A stretch of DNA of 64,000 bases from contig CAZPIO010000008.1 in NCBI GenBank assembly GCA_964586235.1, forward strand, positions 41,677 through 105,676, given 5' to 3'. The stretch comes from JAUCQB01 sp964586235. GTDB lineage: Bacteria > Planctomycetota > Phycisphaerae > UBA1845 > PWPN01. Positions 63,475-64,000 of this stretch are shown here, piece after piece (positions within the stretch are counted from its first letter, which is position 1; every line of letters starts with the position of its first letter). A program made the position numbers and the translations under genes. The notes under the pieces were generated by a model. It made no database searches and was not told the origin of the DNA. It was given only the letters and a program-made list of their open reading frames with translations.

Positions 63475-64000
63475 ATGATGCGGAAAGCGGGTTTGTGTGC
63501 TCTGGTTACGTGCATGTCGTGGATGCTCGTCGGCTGCAATGCGGTCCCCTTGAAAGTGCGAATCACACCGGCTGATGCGGATATCCAGAGCGTGACCGCG
63601 AATGGCACGGAGATGGATCGGGTGGCAGGTAGTGATGGTCTCTACTACGTCGTGAAACTCTCGCCATCCCCCGATCAACCTACACAGCGCGTGGAGATCA
63701 AGGCCACCTCTAAACAGGGCGTTGAGGCCGATCCCCAAATCTGTACCCTGACGAAAGGTGAGGACCCTCCGCTGGTCGAGGTCGATATGCCCGCGAAGCT
63801 CAAATGCCGCCTTCTGCCTTCGTCGGAGAAAGCGAAGTTGAAGATCAATGGTGTCGCCATCGAAAAGGTGGATGAGTTTCAACGCGTAAAGCCTGGGCCG
63901 GTGGTCATCGAAGCCTGGAATAAAGAGGGTACCCCTGCTCGCCAGACGTATCCGTCCTGTCGAGCACACTGCCCGTTCTGCGCCCGGCCGGCGCGAGGCG
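63475..64000 (+). CDS. Predicted lipoprotein, 3' end missing
   Basis: An open frame of at least 175 codons that runs off the right edge. The N-terminus MRKAGLCALVTCMSWMLVGC is a lipoprotein signal with lipobox LVGC. The mature part is beta-rich (VRITPADADIQSVTANGTEMDRV, VDMPAKLKCRLLPSSEKAKL) and could be a PEGA-like or Ig-like surface domain, but no family was recognised. GGAAGGT lies 4-7 nt before the paired ATG codons at 63475/63478. A long frame on the opposite strand is its shadow. Confidence 0.65.
   Translation, partial: MMRKAGLCALVTCMSWMLVGCNAVPLKVRITPADADIQSVTANGTEMDRVAGSDGLYYVVKLSPSPDQPTQRVEIKATSKQGVEADPQICTLTKGEDPPLVEVDMPAKLKCRLLPSSEKAKLKINGVAIEKVDEFQRVKPGPVVIEAWNKEGTPARQTYPSCRAHCPFCARPARG

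Noticed and set aside
63277..63969. Minus-strand frame of 230 codons
   Set aside because: Opposite the lipoprotein gene at 63475, which has a lipobox, ribosome site and promoter.
1..64000. CRISPR array, rRNA genes, integrated phage structural genes, exosortase
   Set aside because: No regularly spaced repeats, no rRNA-like conserved blocks, no capsid, terminase or portal-like proteins, and no exosortase in the polysaccharide locus.

Overview
The window looks like a chromosomal segment of a high-GC planctomycete, probably Phycisphaerae-like. The evidence is a YXWGXW-repeat lipoprotein, a sulfatase next to secreted glycosidases, a giant AsmA-like protein, many lipoproteins, and large STAND, TIR and Hans-type (Hanks) kinase fusions. 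This is inferred from gene content only; there is no rRNA or complete tRNA to place it.

Layout. (1) 1-22.5 kb, minus strand: an exopolysaccharide locus. It starts with a NusG-paralogue antiterminator (22498) and continues through a heparinase-like lyase, a WecA/TagO initiating transferase, a WecG/TagA transferase, a Wzc-like tyrosine autokinase, an O-antigen ligase, an ArnT-like membrane protein, a sulfotransferase, a flippase, glycosyltransferases, AsnB, a DUF362 protein and a CapK/PaaK-like ligase that runs off the left edge. A truncated IS5-type transposase sits between nusG and the rest. (2) 22.5-24.1 kb: a gene-poor, hairpin-rich stretch with a candidate short terminated RNA. (3) 24.1-31.8 kb: envelope housekeeping genes (zinc metallopeptidase, YidB, AsmA-like, YXWGXW lipoprotein). 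(4) 32.1-40.7 kb, plus strand: a secreted degradative cluster of two six-hairpin glycosidases, a formylglycine sulfatase and a beta-propeller glycosidase-like lipoprotein. (5) 37.8 and 41.2 kb: two direct repeats that carry a tRNA-3'-half-like sequence plus a minus-strand terminator, possibly marking an island edge. (6) 42.2-63.0 kb: a dense accessory region of signalling and conflict proteins. (7) From 63.5 kb: a lipoprotein gene cut by the right edge.

The accessory region is the most interesting part. Two paralogous NUDIX-TIR fusions bracket, in order: a DUF4062-NACHT-TPR-TIR-Ser/Thr kinase-TM protein; a truncated secreted vWA protein; a MutT-type NUDIX; a TIR-NB-ARC-TPR protein; a RelA/SpoT synthetase-TPR-SLOG-RyR protein; a divergent TM-TrkA_N-RyR-RyR protein; broken HPr-like and DUF4062 remnants; and a TIR-phosphofructokinase-like fusion. 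TIR domains (NAD cleavage), NUDIX domains (ADP-ribose or dinucleotide hydrolysis), SLOG domains (nucleotide binding), RyR domains and an alarmone synthetase together suggest one nucleotide/NAD-centred signalling or immune locus. That is inference: the individual domains are known families, but I do not know this combination as a named system. Recombination scars (a 236-bp duplicated TPR tail, DUF4062 and HPr remnants, a 17-bp duplication that shifts frame) show that the region is turning over quickly.
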